From the NCBI GenBank assembly GCA_964452915.1, contig CAYVNW010000002.1, positions 70,075-134,074 on the forward strand: a stretch of 64,000 nucleotides of DNA. The letters run 5' to 3'. Below the pieces are notes generated by a model. The model saw only the letters and a program-made list of their open reading frames with translations. It did no database searches and had not been told where the DNA came from. The position numbers were made by a program, and so were the translations under genes. Source of the DNA: Colivivens sp964452915 (GTDB taxonomy: Bacteria > Bacteroidota > Bacteroidia > Bacteroidales > Bacteroidaceae). Each line of letters begins with the position of its first letter. The stretch's first letter is position 1. Below, in pieces: positions 16,371-24,539 of the stretch.

Positions 16371-18770
16371 ATGAATTTCCCATTAAAGAATCCACAGAAT
16401 GATGGTGGCATGAACGAACGTATCAAGCGTCTTCACAAACAAAGTTTGGAGACTCCGGCGACGTTGACTATTGAACGGGCTCTTATAGAGACCGAATTCT
16501 ATAAAGAGAATGAAGGCAAATGGCCTATTGCCGTGTTGCGTGCGAAGAATTTCTATGAACTATGCAAGAAAAAGACAATCTACATTGGCGATGATGAACT
16601 GATAGTGGGTGAGCGCGGGCCGAAACCAAAGGCAGTACCTACTTTCCCTGAACTTACTTGTCACTCTGTACAAGACTTGCATGTGCTTGACACCCGTGAA
16701 CTCCAACCTTATCATATAAGTCAGGAGGATATTGATACTTACGAAAAGGTGGTGATCCCTTATTGGAAAGGCAAGACCCAGCGTGAGCGTATTTTCAATC
16801 ATGTAAGCAAGGAATGGAACGAAGCATATAGAGCCGGCATCTTTACTGAGTTCATGGAACAGCGTGCAGCCGGTCATACTGCGATGGACGGCAAGATGTA
16901 CCGTACCGGACTGCTCGATGTAAAGGAAAGAATTGAGAAGGAAATCAGTGAACTCGATTATATCAATGATCCTGAGGCTACAGACAAGCAGCAGGAACTC
17001 GAAGCTATGGCGATATCATGTGATGCGGCTATCTTGTTCGCTGAACGCCATGCACAACTTGCTGAACAGATGGCAGCAAAGTGTACTGACCCTCAGCGCA
17101 AGGCCGAACTGGAGAAAATAGCGGATGTTTGCCATTGGGTACCTGCACATGCTCCACGCGACCTTTGGGAGGCAATACAGATGTACTGGTTCGTTCATCT
17201 TGGCACTGTCACCGAATTGAACGGATGGGACAGCATGAACCCTGGACACATTGACCAGCACCTGTTCCCGTTCTACCAAAAAGGACTTGAAGACGGCACA
17301 CTCACCCGCGACAAGGCAAAAGAGCTCATCAGCTGTCTTTGGATCAAGTTCAACAACCAACCGGCCCCTCCTAAGGTAGGTATTACGGCTCTTGAGTCGG
17401 GTACATACAATGATTTTACTAATATAAACATCGGTGGAATCACACGTGACGGTAAGGACGGCTCAAATGAGGTGTCATATATCATACTTGAGGTTCAAGA
17501 GGAATTGCACGAGTTGCAGCCAGGGCTCTCAATACATATCAGCAAGGTCACTCCTGACAAGTTCCTGCTTGCCGGATGCAAGCTGATCCGTCAAGGGTTC
17601 GGCTATCCGTCGGTATTCAACCCGGATGTCTATACACAGGAGTTGATGAATCAGGGAAAGTCACGCGAGGATGCCAACGAGGGCGGGTGTTCCGGTTGTA
17701 TTGAGGTCGGTGCGTTCGGAAAGGAAGCATACCTGCTCACAGGATACCTTAACACACCGAAGATACTTGAGGTGACATTGAATAACGGTGTCGATCCAAT
17801 GACCGGTAAGAAAATAGGTCTTGAGACCGGTGACCCTCGCAACTTCACCTCGTTCGAGGAACTCTATGAGGCTTGGCACAAGCAGATGATTTATTTCGTC
17901 AACCTGAAACTGTCCGTCAACAACTACATCGAGCGTATGTTCTCTCTGTATGCACCTGCTACATTCCTTAGCCTCTTTATCGACGACTGTGTTAAAAACG
18001 GCAAGGACTACTACAGCGGTGGCGCACGTTACAACACATCGTACATACAATGCACCGGATTGGGAACTATCACCGACTGCTTCACCACATTCAAGAAGCA
18101 TGTGTTTGAAGACAAGCGTTTCACAATGGATGAGTTGCTGAAGGTGGTTGCGGAGAACTTTGAGGGCGACGAGAAGATACGCCAGTATATTATGAACCAC
18201 ACTCCGTTCTTCGGCAACGACGATGATTATGCCGACTCGATTGCAGTCCGTGTATACAACGACTTACTGAAGGCTATTGTAGGATATCCTAACACACGTG
18301 GAGGCAAGACTCAACTCAACATGCTCAGCACCACTTGCCACAATTACTTCGGTAGTGTCTGCGGTGCGTCGGTCAACGGACGTCTTGCTCATTTCGCAAT
18401 TTCCGACGGTACTTCTCCTGCTCATGGAGCCGACAAGCAAGGACCTACATCGGTCATCAAATCGCTTGGAAAGCTCGATCAGACTAAGAGCGGTGGAACA
18501 TTGCTCAATGTGCGCTTCGTACCAAACCTGCTCAAACGCGACGAAGACTTGAAGAAGCTCGCAAGCCTCATCCGTACTTATTTTGCCCTTGGAGGACACC
18601 ATATACAGTTTAATATAGTTGATACAGACACTTTGTATGATGCACAGAAACATCCTGACAACTATAAAGACCTACTTGTGCGTGTGGCAGGCTACAGCGA
18701 CTATTTCAATGATATGACTGAACAACTTCAGAACGAAATCATCGCACGTACTGAAAACGAGGAGTTCTGA
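16371..18770 (+). CDS. hypD: Glycyl-radical enzyme, trans-4-hydroxy-L-proline dehydratase
   Basis: Dehydrates trans-4-hydroxy-L-proline, abundant in collagen, to pyrroline-5-carboxylate by glycyl-radical chemistry under anaerobic conditions. From the ATG at 16371 the protein has 799 residues. The catalytic pair is Cys443-x-Glu445 in GGCSGCIEVG and the radical loop is VRVAGYSDYF with Gly774. Measured against my memory of Clostridioides difficile HypD (Cys434, Glu436, Gly765), all three are shifted by exactly 9. The same offset also puts Phe161, His169, Asp287, Ser343, Asp348 and Tyr459 at that enzyme's substrate-pocket positions. The Cys-x-Glu pair separates it from pyruvate formate-lyase, which has Cys-Cys. 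An activase follows 30 bp downstream. An ATG at 16410 is an alternative start. Confidence 0.85.
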   Translation: MNFPLKNPQNDGGMNERIKRLHKQSLETPATLTIERALIETEFYKENEGKWPIAVLRAKNFYELCKKKTIYIGDDELIVGERGPKPKAVPTFPELTCHSVQDLHVLDTRELQPYHISQEDIDTYEKVVIPYWKGKTQRERIFNHVSKEWNEAYRAGIFTEFMEQRAAGHTAMDGKMYRTGLLDVKERIEKEISELDYINDPEATDKQQELEAMAISCDAAILFAERHAQLAEQMAAKCTDPQRKAELEKIADVCHWVPAHAPRDLWEAIQMYWFVHLGTVTELNGWDSMNPGHIDQHLFPFYQKGLEDGTLTRDKAKELISCLWIKFNNQPAPPKVGITALESGTYNDFTNINIGGITRDGKDGSNEVSYIILEVQEELHELQPGLSIHISKVTPDKFLLAGCKLIRQGFGYPSVFNPDVYTQELMNQGKSREDANEGGCSGCIEVGAFGKEAYLLTGYLNTPKILEVTLNNGVDPMTGKKIGLETGDPRNFTSFEELYEAWHKQMIYFVNLKLSVNNYIERMFSLYAPATFLSLFIDDCVKNGKDYYSGGARYNTSYIQCTGLGTITDCFTTFKKHVFEDKRFTMDELLKVVAENFEGDEKIRQYIMNHTPFFGNDDDYADSIAVRVYNDLLKAIVGYPNTRGGKTQLNMLSTTCHNYFGSVCGASVNGRLAHFAISDGTSPAHGADKQGPTSVIKSLGKLDQTKSGGTLLNVRFVPNLLKRDEDLKKLASLIRTYFALGGHHIQFNIVDTDTLYDAQKHPDNYKDLLVRVAGYSDYFNDMTEQLQNEIIARTENEEF

Positions 18771-18800
18771 TATTTTACAACGTGAGAACTGTAATCTGTA

Positions 18801-19712
18801 ATGGCTCTTATATTCGACATTAAGCGCTTTGCAATAAATGATGGTCCTGGAATAAGGACCACCATTTTTATTAAGGGTTGTCCGCTACGTTGTGTCTGGT
18901 GCCACAATCCTGAAGGGTTGGAGGACCGTCCGCAGCGGATGTACACGAAAAAGAAGTGTATCGGTTGCCAAAGTTGCGTGGAAGTGTGCCCTAAAGGTGT
19001 GCTGCGTCTTACTCCCGATGGTATAAAGGCAGATGAGTCGAAATGCATAGTGTGCAAGAAATGTGCGGAAGTATGCCCGACTCTTGCCATGAAATTCGGA
19101 GGGGAAGAATGGAAGATGGACGACTTGATGAAGGTAGTGGAAAAAGAACGCAAGGTGATGGAGGACAGCGGCGGCGGTGTGACACTCTGTGGCGGAGAAC
19201 CGTTGATGCATCCGCAATACGTGTTGGAATTGCTGAAGGAACTTGGCAGGCGCGGGTTCCATCGCACAGTAGACACCACACTCTTTGCCTCGCCCGCTAC
19301 TGTCAAGGAGGTGGCTGAGAACTGTGAGTTGTTTTTGGTAGACTTGAAACTGATGGACTCTGCCAAGCACAAGTTCTACACCGGCGTACCCAATGAGGTG
19401 ATACACTCCAACATACGTATGATAGCCGATATGGGATGTGACTTCTTCATCCGAATACCACTCATTGAGGGTGTAAACGCTGATGAGGAAAACATAGAGA
19501 GGTCAGCTCAGTTTCTCGCCTCATTAGACAAGTGGCAACGCAAGACAGTCAATCTGTTGCCATATCACGATATCGGGAAAGGTAAACACGAGAAGATCGG
19601 TACGACTTACAACCCTAATGGACTCGATATGTCCACTCCTACTGAGGATGTGCAGAAACGTTGCATAGAGCAATTCGCTAAATATGGAATAACGGCTACA
19701 ATCGGTGGATAA
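18801..19712 (+). CDS. hypE: Glycyl-radical enzyme activase (radical SAM), partner of HypD
   Basis: Uses SAM and a [4Fe-4S] cluster to place the radical on the glycine of the upstream enzyme. The 303-residue protein has the radical-SAM CxxxCxxC as Cys27, Cys31 and Cys34 (GCPLRCVWCHN). Two ferredoxin-like [4Fe-4S] motifs follow: Cys53, 56, 59, 63 and Cys82, 85, 88, 92, as in activases of eliminase-type glycyl-radical enzymes but not PflA. GGVTLCGGEPL is the SAM-binding GGE region. It starts 30 bp after hypD, clearly in the same operon. Confidence 0.9.
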   Translation: MALIFDIKRFAINDGPGIRTTIFIKGCPLRCVWCHNPEGLEDRPQRMYTKKKCIGCQSCVEVCPKGVLRLTPDGIKADESKCIVCKKCAEVCPTLAMKFGGEEWKMDDLMKVVEKERKVMEDSGGGVTLCGGEPLMHPQYVLELLKELGRRGFHRTVDTTLFASPATVKEVAENCELFLVDLKLMDSAKHKFYTGVPNEVIHSNIRMIADMGCDFFIRIPLIEGVNADEENIERSAQFLASLDKWQRKTVNLLPYHDIGKGKHEKIGTTYNPNGLDMSTPTEDVQKRCIEQFAKYGITATIGG

Positions 19713-19713
19713 T

Positions 19714-20514
19714 ATGGATAGCATCATCCAACTTGAAGGACTCACCACAGGATATAAGGTGAAAGGGAAGGACAAGGTGGTCAGCCGTAATCTGAACGCC
19801 ACATTGCACACTGGCACGATAACGTGTCTTATCGGTCCGAACGGAACAGGAAAATCAACGCTTTTGCGTACCGTCGCTTCTTTTCAACCATCGCTACAGG
19901 GACAGGTGTTGCTCAATGGAAAGGCTGTCACGCAATACAGCAATGAGGAACTCTCAAAACTGTTGAGCATCGTCTTAACTAACAACTCCCATATCAAGAA
20001 CCTCACAACTTACGAGGTAGTCGGATTGGGAAGGAGTCCTTATACGGGCTTTTGGGGCAAACTCGAGGCAAAGGACAGGCATATTGTGGAGCAATGTATC
20101 AAGATGGTGGGGATAGAGAACGTAGCACAACAGGCTTTCCAAACATTAAGTGATGGCGAGCGGCAGAAAGCGATGATCGCTAAGGCGGTGGCGCAGGAAA
20201 CTCCCATCATCCTGCTTGATGAACCGACTGCGTTCCTGTACTATCCTAATAAGGTGGGAGTGATGCTGATGCTTCGCAGGTTCGCACACGATATGGGCAA
20301 GACCATCCTGCTCTCTATACACGACATAGACCTCGCACTCCAAGTTGCCGACAATATATGGTTACTGGATGATAAAGGAACCTTGATTGAAGGCTCACCG
20401 GATAAGTTGTGCAACGATGGCACGATCGAACGGGAGGTTGCGAGCGAGGACATACAGTTTGACAAAGAAAAACGCACATTCAGCATCCGTCTCGATCGGA
20501 TAAATAAGGCATGA
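19714..20514 (+). CDS. ABC transporter ATP-binding protein, iron/cobalamin-uptake (FecE/BtuD-like) type
   Basis: About 266 residues. Walker A is GPNGTGKST, the signature is LSDGERQK (the variant common in siderophore and B12 importers), Walker B is IILLDEPTAFL, and the H-loop is SIHDID. It starts 1 bp after the activase stop and so is in the HypD operon; a GTG 9 bp upstream would overlap. No permease or binding-protein gene is nearby, which is unusual for this type. It may work with a permease encoded elsewhere, or be left over from a larger cluster. The substrate cannot be read from the ATPase alone. Confidence 0.85.
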   Translation: MDSIIQLEGLTTGYKVKGKDKVVSRNLNATLHTGTITCLIGPNGTGKSTLLRTVASFQPSLQGQVLLNGKAVTQYSNEELSKLLSIVLTNNSHIKNLTTYEVVGLGRSPYTGFWGKLEAKDRHIVEQCIKMVGIENVAQQAFQTLSDGERQKAMIAKAVAQETPIILLDEPTAFLYYPNKVGVMLMLRRFAHDMGKTILLSIHDIDLALQVADNIWLLDDKGTLIEGSPDKLCNDGTIEREVASEDIQFDKEKRTFSIRLDRINKA

Positions 20515-20528
20515 CATCACCGATGTCA
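20512..20528. repeat. Palindromic repeat copy 1 (TGACATC-ACC-GATGTCA)
   Basis: Perfect 7-bp arms around a 3-bp centre just after the ABC ATPase stop. The 20-bp string including GTG after the palindrome recurs at 46814-46833 with one mismatch. It may be a terminator stem or a dispersed repeat. GCATGACATCA is also repeated directly at 20509-20519 and 20559-20569. Confidence 0.5.
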
Positions 20529-20640
20529 GTGCCCACCACCGCCATGCTGCGCTGACTCGCATGACATCAGATATGCACACACCTCGGAGAGCATGCCATG
20601 CTACTCCTACACCTTATTATATATATGGCCGTGCGGGACC

Positions 20641-20654
20641 TCCCACCCGTGGGA
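20641..20654. repeat. GC-rich hairpin in intergenic region
   Basis: TCCCA-CCCG-TGGGA forms a 5-bp stem with a 4-base loop. No T-run follows, so a terminator role is uncertain. Confidence 0.35.
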
Positions 20655-20726
20655 TTTGCGTCGGTTTTGCACACATTGGGGGTATAATAAAAAATTAATA
20701 AGGAGATTGAAAAAATGCTTAATTAA

Positions 20727-20758
20727 TTTGGCAGTAATATAATTATTCCTTATATTTG
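20727..20758 (+). promoter_or_regulatory. Promoter of the fimbrillin gene
   Basis: TTTG at 20727-20730, 20 bp, TATATTTG at 20751-20758: a full Bacteroidota match, giving a leader of about 60 nt before the ATG at 20828. Confidence 0.75.
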
Positions 20759-20827
20759 CTGCTTGAACTATCCTTCTATGGATTAGACGCAAAAAAGAAA
20801 CCATAAGAAAATACAAACATTAGGACT

Positions 20828-22623
20828 ATGAAAAAAATTAATTTATTACTATGTGTGGCTGCCGCCCTCATGGGTGCAGGCTGCTCAAGCGATGACTTGC
20901 TTAGCATCGACGAGACTACCACGCAGACCAGACGCCGATCAACTTCTCCACTTATGTGGGACAACCTAAGGACACACGTGCAGGTACAGGCGGAGACCTT
21001 ACTACTACCGAGTTACAGACCACGGGCTTCGGAATATTTGTCAATGGTAATATGAATTCCACTAAGTATGCTAGCGAACTGTATGGACCATACACAGGTA
21101 AATATTCAGAGATCAGCAATTCCGGAGGCTCTGGCGAATGTAACGTCTTGGAAAACATACCAGTGAAATATGCAGATTCCAAATGGGGAATTTACGGTAG
21201 TGGTACAGGCGCAACAACAGATGCCCAAACCCTTTATTGGCCTAACCCGTCGAAGAAATATGACGGCACGGTAGTTCCACAATACCTCTCTTTCTTTGCA
21301 TACGCACCATACGTAGTAAAGCCATCGACAGAGGAAACATACGGCATAATGAGGATTGGCCATGCCGGGGCACTGGCTTACGGTAGCGAAGCTTCTCTAA
21401 CAGGAACCTTAAAGGCCGCTGTACAGGCTATTTCTTATAAAAGTCAGGACCCTGTGATCCACTATACCACAGTGCCAGGTTCCGATGGCAAGGTTGTTGA
21501 CCTTCTTTGGGGAACCTCCGGTAGTAATGGAGAGACTTACGATGGTACTGCACAGAACGGTTCTACAGTCAATGGCAAGGGTTTAGCTGGTACTAATTCT
21601 GATAATGTAACGGGAGCAGCCAATGTCAATATGGACCTTCAGAAGATGAAGTCTGCCGGTACTGTCGCATTCAACTTTAAGCATGCTTTGGCTAAGATTG
21701 GTGGCATCAACGGTGTAAAGGCAGCTGTTACAGGTGGCGAGACTGACGTGTATATCAATTGGGTGGCTATCGAGCTGACTGGCAAAAACTCCTCCGACGA
21801 AACTGTGGACTTCCCAACAGAGGGTTACTTTAACCTCGTGACAGGAAAATGGGCAACGGAAGCTACCACAGGAACCAAGCCAATTGTATATACCATCGGA
21901 ATATCTGGATTATATCAAGAAGAGACGACAACAACACCACCAGCCCACTATTGGGTAAATGACCCAAGTTCTGGCTGGATATGGGTTGATAGCAATGGTG
22001 ACGATACAACTCCTGAAACATATGGCCTAGACAACGCTAACGCTATTAATTATTTACAGTATCGTTATAACTTGGGCGCTAATAATGGTCTAAACGATTT
22101 AACCGGTGAACAAAAGACAGAGGTTCAGGCAATACAGAAGAAAGGGCATTTCTTTGGCACAAAAGGTAACGGTGTGATTTCAAATGCTCTGACATCTGAA
22201 TTGCAGAATGTAGTTGTGAATTATACTGAAACGGAAACCAATCAATATTATTATTGTGAAGAAAACGGTTATTATGAAGATGGAACCGAAGACGCAACTG
22301 GTACAGAACATAAAAAGCCAAGCGCTACTGATACCTATCCATCAACAACCGTTTCTTATTCTTCCGAGCCAGCTTATATCATCCCAAGTGCTTCCTTAAA
22401 CAAAGGCGCACAGGCAAAGGTGATTGTCAACTACAAACAGGGTGGAGGTAACGTTACCCAAACTGCGACTGTCGACCTTCCTGAACTCGGAGCAAACAAG
22501 AGCTATGAGCTGGACATTTGGATCGGCACGCAAAGCATTAATGTTACTGCTGCGGTTGAAAACTGGGACGATATCACAGCCACTAAGCAGAATGTCTATG
22601 TCGAGCCGAATAATGGCGAATAA
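20828..22623 (+). pseudogene. Fimbrillin family (Mfa-like) lipoprotein, frameshifted by a 5-bp duplication
   Basis: The ATG at 20828 opens a lipoprotein signal peptide (lipobox GAGC, then SSDDLLSIDETTT) that after residue 34 runs out of frame and stops at 21055. The fimbrillin body continues in another frame to 22623, with PINFSTYVGQPKDTRAG, FNFKHALAKIGG and a C-terminal ENWDD strand. At 20924-20933 the 5-mer CAGAC occurs twice in tandem. Removing one copy restores a continuous frame of 596 codons reading ETTTQTPINFSTYVG. Intact, it would be a lipid-anchored fimbrial subunit whose TR-A site fits protease maturation. As read, the body frame has only an internal GTG (20956) and no signal peptide. 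Phase variation, a true null allele or an assembly error are all possible. Confidence 0.8.
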
Positions 22624-22664
22624 TACATTCCGTCGGTCATCTGATTAGCTGAAAGACATATCAG

Positions 22665-22695
22665 AGGGTATCTTTCGCATTGCGGAGGATACCCT
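22665..22695 (+). terminator. Hairpin downstream of fimbrillin
   Basis: AGGGTATC (22665-22672) and GATACCCT (22688-22695) form a perfect 8-bp stem with a 15-base loop, 42 bp after the fimbrillin stop. Only a short T-stretch follows. Confidence 0.55.
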
Positions 22696-22770
22696 TTCCG
22701 TTAGTCGCTCGTCTGTTTGCGTCATCTTTAGCCGGGGCATGCCGCAACTCAACAAAAACAAGTGAGATGT

Positions 22771-22801
22771 TTTGTATTGTCCCCACTTTGCACTATCTTT
22801 G
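22771..22801 (+). promoter_or_regulatory. Promoter of the DUF4160/DUF2442 pair
   Basis: Perfect match: TTTG at 22771-22774, 19 bp, TATCTTTG at 22794-22801. It lies 18 bp before the DUF4160 ATG. Confidence 0.8.
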
Positions 22802-22819
22802 CAGGAAAACGTAATCATT

Positions 22820-23083
22820 ATGCCGGAAATAAGCAGATTCTTAGGTATCATCATAGCGATGTTTGGCAATGACCATAGCCCACCACATTTCCATGTCCGT
22901 TATGGCGATTATGAAGCCATCATAACGATTGAGGATGGAATAGTGAAAGGCGAATTGCCGAGCAAAGTGCTCAAGATTGTCTTCAAGTGGATGGACATTC
23001 ACAAAGAAGAACTGATGGAAAACTGGAAGCGGCTTGAAGAAGGAAAAGAGATAAAGAAGATTAATCCCCTTGAACAACAATAA
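22820..23083 (+). CDS. DUF4160 domain-containing protein, putative toxin-antitoxin partner
   Basis: An 87-residue protein with the DUF4160 signature: PEISRFLGIIIAMF, then SPPHFHVRYGDYEAII, then KVLKIVFKW. The start at 22820 is set by the promoter at 22771-22801; a TTG further upstream would lie inside the promoter. DUF4160 and DUF2442 proteins are very often encoded as a pair and are regarded as a likely type II toxin-antitoxin module, though activity has not been shown to my knowledge. The pair lies inside a fimbrial locus, has its own promoter and is less GC-rich than the genes after it, so it looks inserted. Confidence 0.8.
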   Translation: MPEISRFLGIIIAMFGNDHSPPHFHVRYGDYEAIITIEDGIVKGELPSKVLKIVFKWMDIHKEELMENWKRLEEGKEIKKINPLEQQ

Positions 23084-23084
23084 A

Positions 23085-23339
23085 ATGGAACAGTTAAATC
23101 TTATACGTGTCGTAGATGTCACATACGTCAGGGATTATATTCTTGACTTGAAATTCAGTAATGGCGAGACAAGACGGATTGATTTCCTGCCACTGCTGAA
23201 GACAAAGAAAGAACAGGAGTTGAAGGACAAGCTTCAGTTTATTCAATTCGGACTTACTCACTGGACCTTGGAATGGAGCAACGGAGTGGATTTCGCCCCT
23301 GAGTATCTATCCCGGCAAGGTGAGAAGTTGTTAGCATGA
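23085..23339 (+). CDS. DUF2442 domain-containing protein, putative antitoxin partner
   Basis: An 84-residue protein with DUF2442 features: RVVDVTYVRDYILDLKFSNGETRRIDF and WTLEWSNGVDFAPEYL. The ATG at 23085 follows the DUF4160 stop by 1 bp, so the two are one transcription and translation unit. It is the usual partner of DUF4160; which of the two is toxic, if either, is not known here. Confidence 0.8.
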   Translation: MEQLNLIRVVDVTYVRDYILDLKFSNGETRRIDFLPLLKTKKEQELKDKLQFIQFGLTHWTLEWSNGVDFAPEYLSRQGEKLLA

Positions 23340-23349
23340 ATTAAGACAA

Positions 23350-24477
23350 TTGCGACACCATCAAACCATAATACGCACGTTATACACCGCACTCCTCAGC
23401 GTGGTGCTGATGCTTGTGGCCTGCGGACCGGACGAGTTCCTCGACCGTCGGGAGCTGTACGCCACCGAAGCACGCGTGCCTAAGGTGCGGTTGGACGTAG
23501 ACTGGATGTCGCGAGTCGGCAAGAAGCCGACGGGAATGACCGTGATGATGCGTGGCACGGACGGTACGGGCGGCATGAACACATCGACCAACGAAGTCGA
23601 CAGCATGGTGCTGCGACTCGATGCCAACTCCTACCGCACCCTCGTGTACAACCTCAGTCCGGACGAGTTCGGCTCCATGGACTTCCACGACGAGAACGAC
23701 TTCGACAGCATACACGTCACACTCACACCCATACAGATGCGGTCGGCCGACGGATGGGACCGCGACTACGTGTACGCACGTGAGCCGGAAGACATCGCCG
23801 TGGCACTCGACACGATAACCATAACCCGTGAGATGGTGGACGAGTACTCGGCAATAGTGCGGCAGCGGTTTGCCAACGGAATGAAGGGCGACAAAGTAGA
23901 CACCACGCTCTACGTGTTCCGTGAGACACCAGTACCCATCATCACCACGCTGAACGTGATAGTACGCGTACTGGGAATACAGAACGCCATGTCCGTAGAA
24001 GGCAACATAACCGACATGGCAGACGGTGTGTATCTGTCCGCCGGACACTCCACGCCGACCACATGCACCCACCAGCTCAGCAGCTGGAACATGTACACCG
24101 ACAGCACGGGAAGCCGCAACGGATATATCACCACATCGATACGCACTTTCGGACTGCCCCACGGCACGGAGAATGTGGTTGGGCGCGACAGCACCCTCAA
24201 CTACCTCAACCTGTACTTCAAGTTGCGTGACGACTCCACGATAGTGCAGTACCACTACGCAGTGGGCGACCTCTTCAAATACGGTATCGAGCGGAACGGC
24301 GTACACGAGTACACCACGCGCGTGACCCTCGAACTCGACCTGATCATCGATGCAGACACACATCCCGACGTGCCGGACATACCGCCCGACCTGCCCGACG
24401 TGGAAGACAGGACCAAGACCGGATTCGACGCCACAGTGGAAGACTGGGACGAACAGAGCAAGGATGTCTACCTGTAG
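23350..24477 (+). CDS. DUF5119 domain-containing lipoprotein, fimbrial locus
   Basis: A 375-residue lipoprotein: signal peptide with lipobox LVAC, then GPDEFLDRRELY and a beta-rich body, with a Pro/Asp-rich stretch near residue 340 and a C-terminal VEDWDEQ strand like that of fimbrillins. DUF5119 proteins recur next to Mfa-like fimbrillins and are likely accessory or anchoring subunits; this is context, not proof. No ATG precedes the signal peptide. The frame opens with TTG CGA CAC at 23350, just 10 bp after the DUF2442 stop, so the original start codon may have been altered when the DUF4160/DUF2442 pair came in. The gene is strikingly GC-rich compared with that pair. Confidence 0.75.
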   Translation: MRHHQTIIRTLYTALLSVVLMLVACGPDEFLDRRELYATEARVPKVRLDVDWMSRVGKKPTGMTVMMRGTDGTGGMNTSTNEVDSMVLRLDANSYRTLVYNLSPDEFGSMDFHDENDFDSIHVTLTPIQMRSADGWDRDYVYAREPEDIAVALDTITITREMVDEYSAIVRQRFANGMKGDKVDTTLYVFRETPVPIITTLNVIVRVLGIQNAMSVEGNITDMADGVYLSAGHSTPTTCTHQLSSWNMYTDSTGSRNGYITTSIRTFGLPHGTENVVGRDSTLNYLNLYFKLRDDSTIVQYHYAVGDLFKYGIERNGVHEYTTRVTLELDLIIDADTHPDVPDIPPDLPDVEDRTKTGFDATVEDWDEQSKDVYL

Positions 24478-24539
24478 GCGGCACCGATACGAAAGAAGTG
24501 ACACTTACTTAAAAACTTAACGAAGAAGAAAGAGAAACT

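Larger units (their letters stand above)
20515..20827. other. Intergenic region between ABC ATPase and fimbrillin
   Basis: 313 bp with no gene. It contains the palindrome at 20512-20528, a 13-bp odd palindrome AGCATG-C-CATGCT at 20590-20602, a hairpin TCCCA-CCCG-TGGGA at 20641-20654, and the fimbrillin promoter at 20727-20758. The first 170 bp are clearly more GC-rich than the rest. Confidence 0.6.

Noticed and set aside
16371..18770. Pyruvate formate-lyase for the glycyl-radical enzyme
   Set aside because: The active site is Cys-x-Glu, not the Cys-Cys pair of PFL, and the activase has two extra ferredoxin-like clusters absent from PflA.
20924..20933. Programmed ribosomal frameshift to join the two fimbrillin frames
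   Set aside because: No slippery heptamer or downstream stimulatory structure was seen, and the exact 5-bp duplication explains the shift fully.
23380..24504. Long open frame on the minus strand across the DUF5119 gene (374 codons)
   Set aside because: High GC with few stops in the opposite frame explains it. The composition (many Val-His-Arg-Gly) is typical of a shadow, while the plus-strand frame has a lipoprotein signal and family match.
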